DNA of 64,000 bases, taken from contig NC_089236.1 of NCBI RefSeq assembly GCF_963924675.1, positions 45,540,500-45,604,499 on the forward strand, written 5' to 3'. A program made the position numbers and the translations under genes. Below the pieces are notes generated by a model. The model was not told the DNA's origin. It did no database searches and was given only the letters and a program-made list of their open reading frames with translations. How positions within the stretch are numbered: position 1 is the stretch's first letter; the number at the start of each line of letters is the position of its first letter. Shown one piece after another: positions 11,040 through 23,461 of the stretch. The DNA comes from Phocoena phocoena. Its lineage: Eukaryota; Chordata; Mammalia; Artiodactyla; Phocoenidae.

Positions 11040-12419
11040 CCCTCGGCGTAGAGAGAGTGGCTCCAAAGGGCTACGGGGCTGGATGTAGCTTAGGAGACCT
11101 AAGGGGTCCTGGGGTTAGTCTGTGTTCCAGCCGGGAACAGGGAGCCCACGCGATTTTCCTAGGTGTCCGGAAAACTCTACTGCCATAAAAGATATGCAGA
11201 GCAGAGGCTACGGCCTCATGGAAAGTGCTGCACGCCTCCATTTCTGCAGGGCAAGTCCGGCCTTAACCTATAGGCATGTGCTCACAATGGGTGTCCCGAT
11301 AGCCACACAGCTTTGAAAGATGCTGACTTTCTCCTCGAGCTGAGTGACTTCAGGTACGAGGTCCGCGAAGTATGCAAAGCAGAGTGTTTTCTCTTGGCAG
11401 CTCACACAAGGGCGGCAACCGGTATTTCCTGGGCGCTTCGGACACACCAGAAATCGTGTCCTGAAGCTGTTTGAGGGCTCTGGAAATAGAGCTCTCCTCA
11501 AGGAACGCGCAGTGTGTTGCCCATCACTCGGCACGCACGGAGGGCATCGGAGGGGAAGACCACTGGGCCTCGATGTTGCTCAGCTGGTCCACCGGGGTCT
11601 GGAAATACTCACTGACAATGGAGGAGAATGGATGCAAACCAGAGGGGCCTACGAGTCCTCAGAAGGGTACTTCCCTGAAAGTAAAGGCGCAGAGCTACTA
11701 AGAACTCATGGAAACAGCTGCATGCCTCCCTTTCTGCCCGGCTACTCAGGGCCTAACCTGGAGGCAAGTTCTCACGTTGAGTTTCTCTTGACTTCTAGAG
11801 CTTGTCAGGCTGACCACCACGGCGGCCATGGAAGCACCTGGTTTAGACCAACCAAACTCAGTTTCTTCCAAGAAGCATTCCTACAGGGTTCCCAGGCCTG
11901 TCAACAGCAGGGATTTCAGGTAGCTTCAAGGCACCGTGAATGCAGCCTTCCAAATTGGAAAGCGAGGATGTTTAAATGAGGCCCCCGATTTCATGCGCAA
12001 ACACAGCGTACATTGCTGTTGTTTCTAACAAGTCAAAAGAGACACATGGCCCCTTGTGTTTGCTTGCCTGAATCAGCTTCTCGAAGCAGGGGGTTGTGCA
12101 TCAAGTGGACTGCCTCAACCAAGGAACGCCCTAGCTACTCCTCTGGGGCCTGTTGCTATTAAGAAGCCTGCATTGCCACCAAAAGAACCGGACTGAAATT
12201 GCAGTAAGAACGAAAGGGGACTTTCTTCTGGAGGCACGGTGACTTCAGGCAGGAGGTCCTAGATGAAATGCGAGGCCGAGGGTGCTCTCAGTGCAGGTCA
12301 GACTAGGGCAAGGCATAAGACCTCAAGGCCTGTGAGACGTGCCAAAATTCTGTTCCTGAACGTGTGCGTGTGATGGGGAAATTAAGCTGCTTCGGTGGTG
12401 ACTGCTGTGCGTTTACCTA
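11040..12419 (+). repeat. Monomer M9
   Basis: Length 1,380. Carries a dense patch of four changes within 18 bases at 11287-11304 and GGATGTAGC near 11081. Shares the AGAGGCGCAGAG-like and TTTAAATGAGG markers of M7-M8; long frame ends at 11979. Confidence 0.95.
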
Positions 12420-13800
12420 CCCTCGGCGTAGAGAGAGTAGGTTCCAAAGGGCTAAGGGGCTGGATGTTGCTTAGTAGACCTAGGGGGTCCTGGGGTTAGT
12501 CTGTGTTCCAGCCGGGAACAGGGAGCCCACGCGATTTTCCTATGTGTCCGGAAACCTCTACTGCCATAAAAGATATGCAGAGCAGAGGCTACGGCCTCAT
12601 GGACAGTGCTGCACGCCTACGTTTCTGCAGGGCAAGTCCGGCCTTAACCTACAGGCATGTGCTCACACTGAGTGTCCCGTTAGCGACACAGCTTTGAAAG
12701 ATGCTGACTTTCTCCTCGAGCTGAGTGACTTCAGGTACGAGGTCCGCGAAGTATGCACAGCAGAGTGTTTTCTCTTGGCAGCTCACACAAAGGCGGCAAC
12801 CGGTATTTCCTGGGCGCTTCGGACACACCAGAAATCGTGTCCTGAAGCTGTTTGAGGGCTCTGGAAATAGAGCTCTCCTCAAGGAACGCGCAGTGTGTTG
12901 CCCATCACTCGGCACGCACGGAGTGCATCCGAGGGGAAGACCACTGGTCCTCGATGTTGCTCAGCTGGTCCACCGGGGTCTGGAGATACTCACTGACAAT
13001 GGAGGAAAATGGATGCAAACCAGAGGGGCCTACGAGTCCTCAGAAGGGTACTTCCCTGAAAGTAAAGGCGAAGAGCTACTAAGAACTCGTGGAAACAGCT
13101 GCATGCCTCCCTTTCTGCCCAGCTACTCAGGGCCTAACCTGGAGGCAAGTTCTCACGTTGAGTTTCTCTTGACTTCTAGAGCTTGTGAGGCTGACCACCA
13201 CGGCGGCCATGGAAGCACCTGGTTTGGACCAACCAAACTCAGTTTCTTCCCAGAAGCATTCCTACAGGGTTCCCAGGCCTGTCAACAGCAGGGATTTCAG
13301 GTAGCTTCAAGGCACCGTGAATGCAGCCTTCCAAATTGGAAAGCGAGGATGTTTAAATGAGGCCCCCGATTTCATGGGCAAACACAGCATACATTGCTGT
13401 TGTTTCTAACAAGTCAAAAGAGACACATGGCCCCTTGTGTTTGCTTGCCTGAATCAGCTTCTCGAAGCAGGGGGTTGTGCATCAAGTGGACTGCCTCAAC
13501 CAAGGAACGCCCTAGCTACTCCTCTGGGGCCTGTGGCTATTCAGAAGCCTGCATTGCCACCGCAAGAACCGGACTGAAATTGCAGTAAGAACGCAAGGGG
13601 ACTTTCTTCTGGAGGCATGGTGACTTCAGGCAGGAGGTCCTAGATGGAATGCGAGGCCGAGGGTGCTCTCAGTGCAGGTCAGACTAGGGCAAGGCGTAAG
13701 ACCTCAAGGCCTGTGAGACGTGCCAAAATTCTGTTCATGAACGTGTGGGTTTGATGGGGAAATTAAGCTGCTTCGGTGGAGACTGCTGTGCGTTTCCCTA
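12420..13800 (+). repeat. Monomer M10
   Basis: Length 1,381. GGCTAAGGGG near 12451 is shared with M12. TATGCACAGC near 12752 and GGAGTGCATCC near 12920 are shared with M11 and M13. TTTGGACCAACC near 13223 and TTTAAATGAGG tie its second half to M7-M9, so the monomer looks transitional. Confidence 0.95.
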
Positions 13801-15180
13801 CCCTCGGCGTAGAGAGAGTGGTTCCAAAGGGCTACGGGGCTGGATGTTGCTTAGGAGACCTAAGGGGTCCTGGGGTTAGTCTGTGTTCCAGCCGGGACCA
13901 GGGAGCCCACGCGATTTTCCTAGGTGTCCGGAAAACTCTACTGCCATAAAAGATATGCAGAGCAGAGGCTACGGCCTCATGGAAAGTGCTGCACGCCTCC
14001 GTTTCTGCAGGGCAAGTCCGGCCTTAACCTACAGGCATGTGCTCACACTGAGTGTCCCGTTAGCGACACAGCTTTGAAAGATGCTGACTTTCTCCTCGAG
14101 CTGAGTGACTTCAGGTACGAGGTCCGCGAAGTATGCACAGCAGAGTGTTTTCTCTTGGCAGCTAACACAAAGGCGGCATCCGGTATTTCCTGGGCGCTTC
14201 GGACACACCAGAAATCGTGTCCTGAAGCTGTTTGAGGGCTCTGGAAATAGAGCTCTCCTCAAGGAACGCGCAGTGTGTTGCCCATCACTCGGCACGCACG
14301 GAGTGCATCCGAGGGGAAGACCACTGGTCCTCGATGTTGCTCAGCTGGTCCACCGGGGTCTGGATATACTCACTGACAATGGAGGAAAATGGATGCAAAC
14401 CAGAGGGGCCTACGAGTCCTCAGAAGGGTACTTCCCTGAAAGTAAAGGCGAAGGGCTACTAAGAACTCTTGGAAACAGCTGCATGCCTCCCTTTCTGCCC
14501 GGCTACTCAGGGCCTAACCTGGAGGCAAGTTCTCACGTTGAGTTTCTCTTGACTTCTAGAGCTTGTCAGCCTGACCACCACGGCGGCCATGGAAGCACCT
14601 GGTTTAGACCGAGCAAACTCAGTTTCTTCCCAGAAGCATTCCTACAGGGTTCCCAGGCCTGTCAACAGCAGGGATTTCAGGTAGCTTCAAGGCACCGTGA
14701 ATGCAGCCTTCCAAATTGGAAAGCGAGGATGTTTCAATCAGGCCCCCGATTTCATGCGCAAACGCAGCATACATTGCTGTTGTTTCTAACAAGTTAAAAG
14801 AGACACATGGTCCCTTGTGTTTGCTTGCCTGAATCAGCTTCTCGAAGCAGGGGTTTGTGCATCAAGTGGACTGCCTCAACCAAGGAACGCCCTAGCTACT
14901 CCTCTGGGGCCTGTGGCTATTCAGAAGCCTGCATTGCCACCGAAAGAACCGGACTGAAATTGCAGTAAGAACGCAAGGGGACTTTCTTCTGGAGGCACGG
15001 TGACTTCAGGCAGGAGGTCCTAGATGAAATGCGAGGCCGAGGGTGCTCTCAGTGCAGGTCAGACTAGGGCAAGGCGTAAGACCTCAAGGCCTGTGAGACC
15101 TGCCAAAATTCTGTTCCTGAACGTGTGGGTGTGATGGTGAAATTAAGCTGCTTCGGTGGTGACTGCTGTGCGTTTCCCTA
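13801..15180 (+). repeat. Monomer M11
   Basis: Length 1,380. GCTAACACAAAGG near 14161 and GGCATCCGG near 14175 are private. GTTTCAATCAGG near 14731 is the form usual in subfamily II. TAA in AAGTTAAAAG near 14792 ends the long frame at 14797. Confidence 0.95.
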
Positions 15181-16560
15181 CCCTCGGCGTAGAGAGAGTA
15201 GGTTCCAAAGGGCTAAGGGGCTGGATGTTGCTTAGTAGACCTAGGGGTCCTGGGGTTAGTCTGTGTTCCTGCCGGGAACAGGGAGCCCACGCGATTTTCC
15301 TACGTGTCCGGAAAACTCTACTGCCATAAAAGATATGCAGAGCAGAGGCTACGTCCTCATGGAAAGTGCTGCACGCCTCCGTTTCTGCAGGGCAAGTCCG
15401 GCCTTAACCTACAGGCATGTGCTCACACTGAGTGTCCCGTTAGCGACACAGCTTTGAAAGATGCTGACTTTCTCCTCGAGCTGAGTGACTTCAGGTACGA
15501 GGTCCGCGAGGTATGCAAAGCAGAGTGTTTTCTCTTGGCAGCTCACACAAGGGCGGCAACCGGTATATCCTGGGCGCTTCGGAAACACCAGAAATCGTGT
15601 CCTGAAGCTGTTTGAGGGCTCTGGAAATAGAGCTCTCCTCAAGGAACGCGCAGTGTGTTGCCCATCACTCGGCACGCACGCAGGGCATCGGAGGGAAAGA
15701 CCACTGGGCCTCGATGTTGCTCAGCTGGTCCACCGGGGTCTGGAGATACTCACTGACAATGGAGGAAAATGGATGCAAACCAGAGGGGCCTACGAGACCT
15801 CAGAAGGGTACTTCCCTGAAAGTAAATGCGAAGAGCTACTAAGAACTCGTGGAAACAGCTGCATGCCTCCCTTTCTGCCCGGCTACTCAGGGCCTAACCT
15901 GGAGGCAAGTTCTCACGTTGAGTTTCTCTTGACTTCTAGAGCTTGTCAGGCTGACCACCACGGCGGCCATGGAAGCACCTGGTTTAGACCGAGCAAACTC
16001 AGTTTCTTCCCAGAAGCATTCCTACAGGGTTCCCAGGCCTGTCAACAGCAGGGATTTCAGGTAGCTTCAAGGCACCGTGAATGCAGCCTTCCAAATTGGA
16101 AAGCGAGGATGTTTAAATGAGGCCCCCGATTTCATGCACAAACGCAGCATACATTGCTATTGTTTCTAAACAGTCAAAAGAGACACATGGCCCCTTGTGT
16201 TTGCTTGCCTGAATCAGCTTCTCGAAGCAGGGGGTTGTGCATCAAGTGGACTGCCTCAACCAAGGAACGCCCTAGCTACTCCTCTGGGGCCTGTTGCTAT
16301 TAAGAAGCCTGCATTGCCACCGAAAGAACCGGACTGAAATTGCAGTAAGAACGCAAGGGGACTTTCTTCTGGAGGCACGGTGACTTCAGGCAGGAGGTCC
16401 TAGATGAAATGCGAGTCCGAGGGTGCTCTCAGTGCAGGTCAGACTAGGGCAAGGCGTAAGACCTCAAGGCCTGTGAGACCTGCCAAAATTCTGTTCGTGA
16501 ACGTGTGGGTGTGGTGGTGAAATTAAGCTGCTACGGTGGAGACTGCTATGCGTTTCCCGA
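15181..16560 (+). repeat. Monomer M12
   Basis: Length 1,380. Private changes include GTTCCTGCCGGG near 15265, CTACGTCCTCATGG near 15350, GGTATATCC near 15562, GGAAACACC near 15582 and AAATGCGAAG near 15825. TGA in TTTAAATGAGG ends the long frame at 16120. Confidence 0.95.
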
Positions 16561-17941
16561 CCCTCGGCGTAGAGAGAGTTGGTTCCAAAGGGCTACGGGG
16601 CTGGATGTTGCTTAGTAGACCTAGGGGTTCCTTGGGTTAGTCTGTGTTCCACCCGGGAACAGGGAGCCCACGCGATTTTCCTACGTATCCGGAAAACTCT
16701 ACTGCCATAAAAGATATGCAGAGCAGAGGCTACGGCCTCATGGACAGTGCTGCACGCCTACGTTTCTGCAGGGCAAGTCCGGCCTTAACCTACAGGCATG
16801 TGCTCACACTCAGTGTCCCGTTAGCGACACAGCTTTGAAAGATGCTGACTTTCTCCTCGAGCTGAGTGACTTCAGGTACGAGGTCCGCGAAGTATGCACA
16901 GCAGAGGGTTTTCTCTTGGCAGCTCACACAAAGGCGGCAACCGGTATTTCCTGGGCGCTTCGGACACACCAGAAATCGTGTCCTGAAGCTGTTTGAGGGC
17001 TCTGGAAATAGAGCTCTCCTCAAGGAACGCGCAGTGTGTTTCCCATCACTCGGCACGCACGGAGTGCATCCGAGGGGAAGACCACTGGTCCTCGATGTTG
17101 CTCAGCTGGTCCACCGGGGTCTGGAGATACTCACTGACAATGGAGGAAAATGGATGCAAACCAGAGGGGCCTACGAGTCCTCAGAAGGGTACTTCCCTGA
17201 AAGTAAAGGCGAAGAGCTACTAAGAACTCGTGGAAACAGCTGCATGCCTCCCTTTCTGCCCGGCTACTCAGGGCCTAACCTGGAGGCAAGTTCTCACGTT
17301 GAGTTTCTCTTGAATTCTACAGCTTGTCAGGCTGACCACCACGGAGGCCATGGAAGTACCTGGTTTAGACCGACCAAACTCAGTTTCTTCCCAGAAGCAT
17401 TCCTACACGGTTCCGAGGCCTGTCAACAGCAGGGATTTAAGGTAGCTTCAAGGCACCGTGAATGCAGCCTTCCAAATTGGAAAGCGAGGATGTTTAAATC
17501 AGGCCCCCGATTTCATGGGCAAACACAGCATACATTGCTGTTGTTTCTAACAAGTCAAAAGAGACACATGGCCCCTTGTGTTTGCTTGCCTGAATCAGCT
17601 TCTCGAAGCAGGGGGTTGTGCAGCAAGTGGACTGCCTCAACCAAGGAACGCCCTAGCTACTCCTCTGGGGCCTGTTGCTATTAAGAAGCCTGCATTGTCA
17701 CCAAAAGAACCGGACTGAAATTGCAGTAAGAACGCAAGGGGACTTTCTTCTGGAGGCACGGTGACTTGAGGCAGGAGGTGCTAGATGAAATGCGAGGCCG
17801 AGGGTGCTCTCAGTGCAGGTCAGACTAGGGCAAGGCGTAAGACCTCAAGGCCTGTGAGACCTGCCAAAATTCTGTTCCTGAACGTGTGGGTGTGATGGGC
17901 AAATTAAGCTGCTTTGGTGGAGACTGCTGTGCGTTTCCCTA
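16561..17941 (+). repeat. Monomer M13 (alpha type)
   Basis: Length 1,381. Its first 250 bases are individual (GGTTCCTTGGG, TTCCACCCGGG), then from 16812 it is the start of the 4,140-bp duplicated block. Alpha markers are TTGAATTCTACAGC near 17309, CACGGTTCCGAGG near 17405, GGATTTAAGG near 17432 and TATTAAGAAG near 17679, whose TAA ends the long frame at 17684. Confidence 0.95.
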
Positions 17942-19321
17942 CCCTCGGCGTAGAGAGAGTTGGTTCCAAAGGGCTACGGGGCTGGATGTTGCTTAGTAGA
18001 CCTAGGGGGTCCTGGTGTTAGTCTGTGTTCCAGCCGGGAACAGGGAGCCCACGCGATTATCCTAGGTGTCCGGAAAACTCTACTGCCATAAAAGATATGC
18101 AGAGCAGAGGCTACGGCCTCATGGAAAGTGCTGCACGCCTCCGTTTCTGCAGGGCAAGTCCGGCCTTAACCTAAAGGCATGTGCTCACACTGAGTGTCCC
18201 ATTAGCGACACAGCTTTGGAAGATGCTGACTTTCTCCTCGAGCTGAGTGACTTCAGGTACGAGGTCCGCGAAGTATGCAAAGCAGAGTGTTTTCTCTTGG
18301 CAGCTCACACAAAGGCGGCAACCGGTATTTCCTGGGCGCTTCGGACACACCAGAAATCCTGTCCTGAAGCTTTTTTAGGGCTCTGGAAATAGAGCTCTCT
18401 TCAAGGAACGCGCAGTGTGTTGCCCATCACTCGGCACGCACGCAGGGCATCGGAGGGGAAGACCACTGGGCCTCGATGTTGCTCAGCTGGTCCACCGGGG
18501 TCTGGAGATACTCACTGACAATGGAGGAAAATGGATGCAAACCAGAGGGGCCTACGAGTCCTCAGAAGGGTCTTCCCTGAAAGTAAAGGCGAAGAGCTGG
18601 TAAGAACTCGTGGAAACAGCTGCATGCCTCCCTTTCTGCCCGGCTACTCAGGGCCTAACCTGGAGGCAAGTTCTCACGTTGAGTTTCTCTTGACTTCTAG
18701 AGCTTGTCAGGCTGACCACCACGGCGGCCATGGAAGCACCTGGTTTAGACCGTCCAAACTCAGTTTCTTCCCAGAAGCATTCCTACAGGGTTCCCAGGCC
18801 TGTCAACAGCAGGGATTTCAGGTAGCTTCAAGGCACCGTGAATGCAGTCTTCCAAATTGGAAAGCGAGGATGTTTAAATCAGGCCCCCGATTTCATGGGC
18901 AAACACAGCATACATTGCTGTTGTTTCTAACAAGTCAAAAGAGACACATGGCCCCTTGTGTTTGCTTGCCTGAATCAGCTTCTCGAAGCAGGGGGTTGTG
19001 CATCAAGTGGACTGCCTCAACCAAGGAACGCCCTAGCTACTCCTCTGGGGCCGGTGGCTATTCAGAAGCTTGCATTGCCACCGCAAGAAGCGGACTGAAA
19101 TTGCAGTAAGAACGCAAGGGGACTTTCTTCTGGAGGCACGGTGACTTCAGGCAGGAGGTCCTAGATGGAATGCGAGGTCGAGGGTCCTCTCAGTGCAGCT
19201 CAGACTAGGGCAAGGCGTAAGACCTCAAGGCCTGTGAGACGTGCCAAAATTCTGTCCGTGAACGTGTGGGTGTGTTGGGGAAATTAAGCTGCTTCGGTGG
19301 AGACTGCTATGCGTTTCCCTA
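17942..19321 (+). repeat. Monomer M14 (beta type)
   Basis: Length 1,380. Beta markers are CACGCGATTATCC near 18050, ACCTAAAGGCATG near 18170, GCTTTGGAAG near 18213, GAAGCTTTTTTAGGG near 18365 and GGGTCTTCCC near 18567 (one base missing). Its last third has the subfamily II form GGGTCCTCTCAGTGCAGC near 19182. Confidence 0.95.
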
Positions 19322-20701
19322 CCCTCGGCGTAGAGAGAGTTGGTTTCAAAGGGCTACGGGGCTGGATGTTGCTTAGTAGACCTAGGGGTCCTGGGGTTAG
19401 TCTGTGTTCCAGCCGGGACCAGGGAGCCCACACGATTTTCCTACGTGTCCGGAAAAGTCTACTGCCATAAAAGATATGCAGAGCAGAGGCTACGGCCTCA
19501 TGGAAAGTGCTGCACGCCTCCGTTTCTGCAGGGCAAGTCCGGCCTTAACCTACAGGCATGTGCTCACACTGAGTGTCCCGTTAGCGAGACAGCTTTGAAA
19601 GATGCTGACTTTCTCCTCGAGCTGAGTGACTTCAGGTACGAGGTCCGCGAAGTATGCCAAGCAGAGTGTTTTCTCTTGGCAGCTCACACAAGGGCGGCAA
19701 CCGGTATTTCCTGGGCGCTTCGGACACACCAGAAATCGTTTCCTGAAGTTGTTTGAGGGCTCTGGAAATAGAGCTCTCCTCAACGATCGCGCAGTGTGTT
19801 GCCCATCACTCGGCACGCACGCAGGGCATCGGAGGGGAAGACCACTGGGCCTCGATGTTGCTCAGCTGGTCCACCGGGGTCTGGAGATACTCACTGACAA
19901 TGGAGGAAAATGGATGCAAACCAGAGGGGCCTACGAGTCCTCAGAAGGGTACTTCCCTGAAAGTAAAGGCGAAGAGCTACTAAGAACTCGTGGAAACAGC
20001 TGCATGCCTCCCTTTCTGCCCGGCTACTCAGGGCCTAACCTGGAGGCAAGTTCTCACGTTGAGTTTCTCTTGACTTCTAGAGCTTGTCAGGCTGACTACC
20101 ACGGCGGCCATGGAGGCACCTGCTTTAGACCGAGCAAACTCAGTTTCTTCCCAGAAGCATTCCTACAGGGATCCCAGGCCTGTCAACAGTAGGGATTTCA
20201 GGTAGCTTCAAGGCACCGTGAATGCAGCCTTCCAAATTGGAAAGCGAGGATGTTTAAATCAGGCCCCCGAATTCATGGGCAAACACAGCATACATCGCTG
20301 TTGTTTCTAACAAGTCAAAACAGACAGAGATCCCCTTGTGTTTGCTTGCCTGAATCAGCGTCTCGAAGCAGGGGGTTGTGCATCAAGTGGACTACCTCAA
20401 CCAAGGAACGCCCAGGCTACTCCTCTGGGGCCTGTGGCTATTCAGAAGCCTGCATTGCCACCGCAAGGAGCGGACTGAAATTGCAGTAAGAACGCAAGGG
20501 GACTTTCTTCTGGAGGCACGGTGACTTCAGGCAGGAGGTCCTAGATGGAATGCGAGGCCGAGGGTGCTCTCAGTGCAGGTCAGACTAGGGTAAGACGTAA
20601 GACCTCAAGGCCTGTGAGACGTGCCAAAATTCTGTTCGTGAACGTGTGGGTGTGATGGGGAAATTAAGCTGCTTCGGTGGAGACTGCTGTGCGTTTCCCT
20701 A
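19322..20701 (+). repeat. Monomer M15 (gamma type)
   Basis: Length 1,380. Gamma markers are GTTGGTTTCAAAG near 19339, CACACGATTTTCC near 19429, GGAAAAGTCTAC near 19451, CAACGATCGCGC near 19781, GACTACCACGG near 20094 and CAACAGTAGGG near 20183, whose TAG ends the long frame at 20192. T at 20331 is the only difference I noticed from its copy M18. Confidence 0.95.
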
Positions 20702-22081
20702 CCCTCGGCGTAGAGAGAGTGGCTCCAAAGGGCTACGGGGCTGGATGTTGCTTAGGAGACCTAAGGGGTCCTGGGGTTAGTCTTTGTTCCAGCCGGGAAC
20801 AGGGAGCCCACGCGATTTTCCTAGGTGTCCGGAAAACTCTACTGCCATAAAAGATATGCAGAGCAGAGGCTACGGCCTCATGGAAAGTGCTGCACGCCTC
20901 CGTTTCTGCAGGGCAAGTCCGGCCTTAACCTACAGGCATGTGCTCACACTGAGTGTCCCGTTAGCGACACAGCTTTGAAAGATGCTGACTTTCTCCTCGA
21001 GCTGAGTGACTTCAGGTACGAGGTCCGCGAAGTATGCACAGCAGAGGGTTTTCTCTTGGCAGCTCACACAAAGGCGGCAACCGGTATTTCCTGGGCGCTT
21101 CGGACACACCAGAAATCGTGTCCTGAAGCTGTTTGAGGGCTCTGGAAATAGAGCTCTCCTCAAGGAACGCGCAGTGTGTTTCCCATCACTCGGCACGCAC
21201 GGAGTGCATCCGAGGGGAAGACCACTGGTCCTCGATGTTGCTCAGCTGGTCCACCGGGGTCTGGAGATACTCACTGACAATGGAGGAAAATGGATGCAAA
21301 CCAGAGGGGCCTACGAGTCCTCAGAAGGGTACTTCCCTGAAAGTAAAGGCGAAGAGCTACTAAGAACTCGTGGAAACAGCTGCATGCCTCCCTTTCTGCC
21401 CGGCTACTCAGGGCCTAACCTGGAGGCAAGTTCTCACGTTGAGTTTCTCTTGAATTCTACAGCTTGTCAGGCTGACCACCACGGAGGCCATGGAAGTACC
21501 TGGTTTAGACCGACCAAACTCAGTTTCTTCCCAGAAGCATTCCTACACGGTTCCGAGGCCTGTCAACAGCAGGGATTTAAGGTAGCTTCAAGGCACCGTG
21601 AATGCAGCCTTCCAAATTGGAAAGCGAGGATGTTTAAATCAGGCCCCCGATTTCATGGGCAAACACAGCATACATTGCTGTTGTTTCTAACAAGTCAAAA
21701 GAGACACATGGCCCCTTGTGTTTGCTTGCCTGAATCAGCTTCTCGAAGCAGGGGGTTGTGCAGCAAGTGGACTGCCTCAACCAAGGAACGCCCTAGCTAC
21801 TCCTCTGGGGCCTGTTGCTATTAAGAAGCCTGCATTGTCACCAAAAGAACCGGACTGAAATTGCAGTAAGAACGCAAGGGGACTTTCTTCTGGAGGCACG
21901 GTGACTTGAGGCAGGAGGTGCTAGATGAAATGCGAGGCCGAGGGTGCTCTCAGTGCAGGTCAGACTAGGGCAAGGCGTAAGACCTCAAGGCCTGTGAGAC
22001 CTGCCAAAATTCTGTTCCTGAACGTGTGGGTGTGATGGGCAAATTAAGCTGCTTTGGTGGAGACTGCTGTGCGTTTCCCTA
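20702..22081 (+). repeat. Monomer M16 (alpha type)
   Basis: Length 1,380. Identical to M13 from 20952 onward as far as I could see; its first 250 bases instead match M19. The long frame ends at 21824 by the same TAA as M13. Confidence 0.95.
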
Positions 22082-23461
22082 CCCTCGGCGTAGAGAGAGT
22101 TGGTTCCAAAGGGCTACGGGGCTGGATGTTGCTTAGTAGACCTAGGGGGTCCTGGTGTTAGTCTGTGTTCCAGCCGGGAACAGGGAGCCCACGCGATTAT
22201 CCTAGGTGTCCGGAAAACTCTACTGCCATAAAAGATATGCAGAGCAGAGGCTACGGCCTCATGGAAAGTGCTGCACGCCTCCGTTTCTGCAGGGCAAGTC
22301 CGGCCTTAACCTAAAGGCATGTGCTCACACTGAGTGTCCCATTAGCGACACAGCTTTGGAAGATGCTGACTTTCTCCTCGAGCTGAGTGACTTCAGGTAC
22401 GAGGTCCGCGAAGTATGCAAAGCAGAGTGTTTTCTCTTGGCAGCTCACACAAAGGCGGCAACCGGTATTTCCTGGGCGCTTCGGACACACCAGAAATCCT
22501 GTCCTGAAGCTTTTTTAGGGCTCTGGAAATAGAGCTCTCTTCAAGGAACGCGCAGTGTGTTGCCCATCACTCGGCACGCACGCAGGGCATCGGAGGGGAA
22601 GACCACTGGGCCTCGATGTTGCTCAGCTGGTCCACCGGGGTCTGGAGATACTCACTGACAATGGAGGAAAATGGATGCAAACCAGAGGGGCCTACGAGTC
22701 CTCAGAAGGGTCTTCCCTGAAAGTAAAGGCGAAGAGCTGGTAAGAACTCGTGGAAACAGCTGCATGCCTCCCTTTCTGCCCGGCTACTCAGGGCCTAACC
22801 TGGAGGCAAGTTCTCACGTTGAGTTTCTCTTGACTTCTAGAGCTTGTCAGGCTGACCACCACGGCGGCCATGGAAGCACCTGGTTTAGACCGTCCAAACT
22901 CAGTTTCTTCCCAGAAGCATTCCTACAGGGTTCCCAGGCCTGTCAACAGCAGGGATTTCAGGTAGCTTCAAGGCACCGTGAATGCAGTCTTCCAAATTGG
23001 AAAGCGAGGATGTTTAAATCAGGCCCCCGATTTCATGGGCAAACACAGCATACATTGCTGTTGTTTCTAACAAGTCAAAAGAGACACATGGCCCCTTGTG
23101 TTTGCTTGCCTGAATCAGCTTCTCGAAGCAGGGGGTTGTGCATCAAGTGGACTGCCTCAACCAAGGAACGCCCTAGCTACTCCTCTGGGGCCGGTGGCTA
23201 TTCAGAAGCTTGCATTGCCACCGCAAGAAGCGGACTGAAATTGCAGTAAGAACGCAAGGGGACTTTCTTCTGGAGGCACGGTGACTTCAGGCAGGAGGTC
23301 CTAGATGGAATGCGAGGTCGAGGGTCCTCTCAGTGCAGCTCAGACTAGGGCAAGGCGTAAGACCTCAAGGCCTGTGAGACGTGCCAAAATTCTGTCCGTG
23401 AACGTGTGGGTGTGTTGGGGAAATTAAGCTGCTTCGGTGGAGACTGCTATGCGTTTCCCTA
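22082..23461 (+). repeat. Monomer M17 (beta type)
   Basis: Length 1,380. No difference from M14 was noticed in a line-by-line comparison at offset 4,140, including its beta markers and the subfamily II-like final third. Confidence 0.95.

Larger units (their letters stand above)
16812..20951 (+). repeat. Higher-order repeat 1, copy a (three monomers, 4,140 bp)
   Basis: Compared at offset 4,140, the sequence from 16812 to 21038 equals 20952 to 25178, and the only difference I found is at 20331. The flanking changes at 16811 (C against G) and at 21039 (C against A) mark the limits. The content is alpha, beta and gamma monomers in that order. Such identity against a background of many differences per monomer means a recent tandem duplication. 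Confidence 0.9.
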
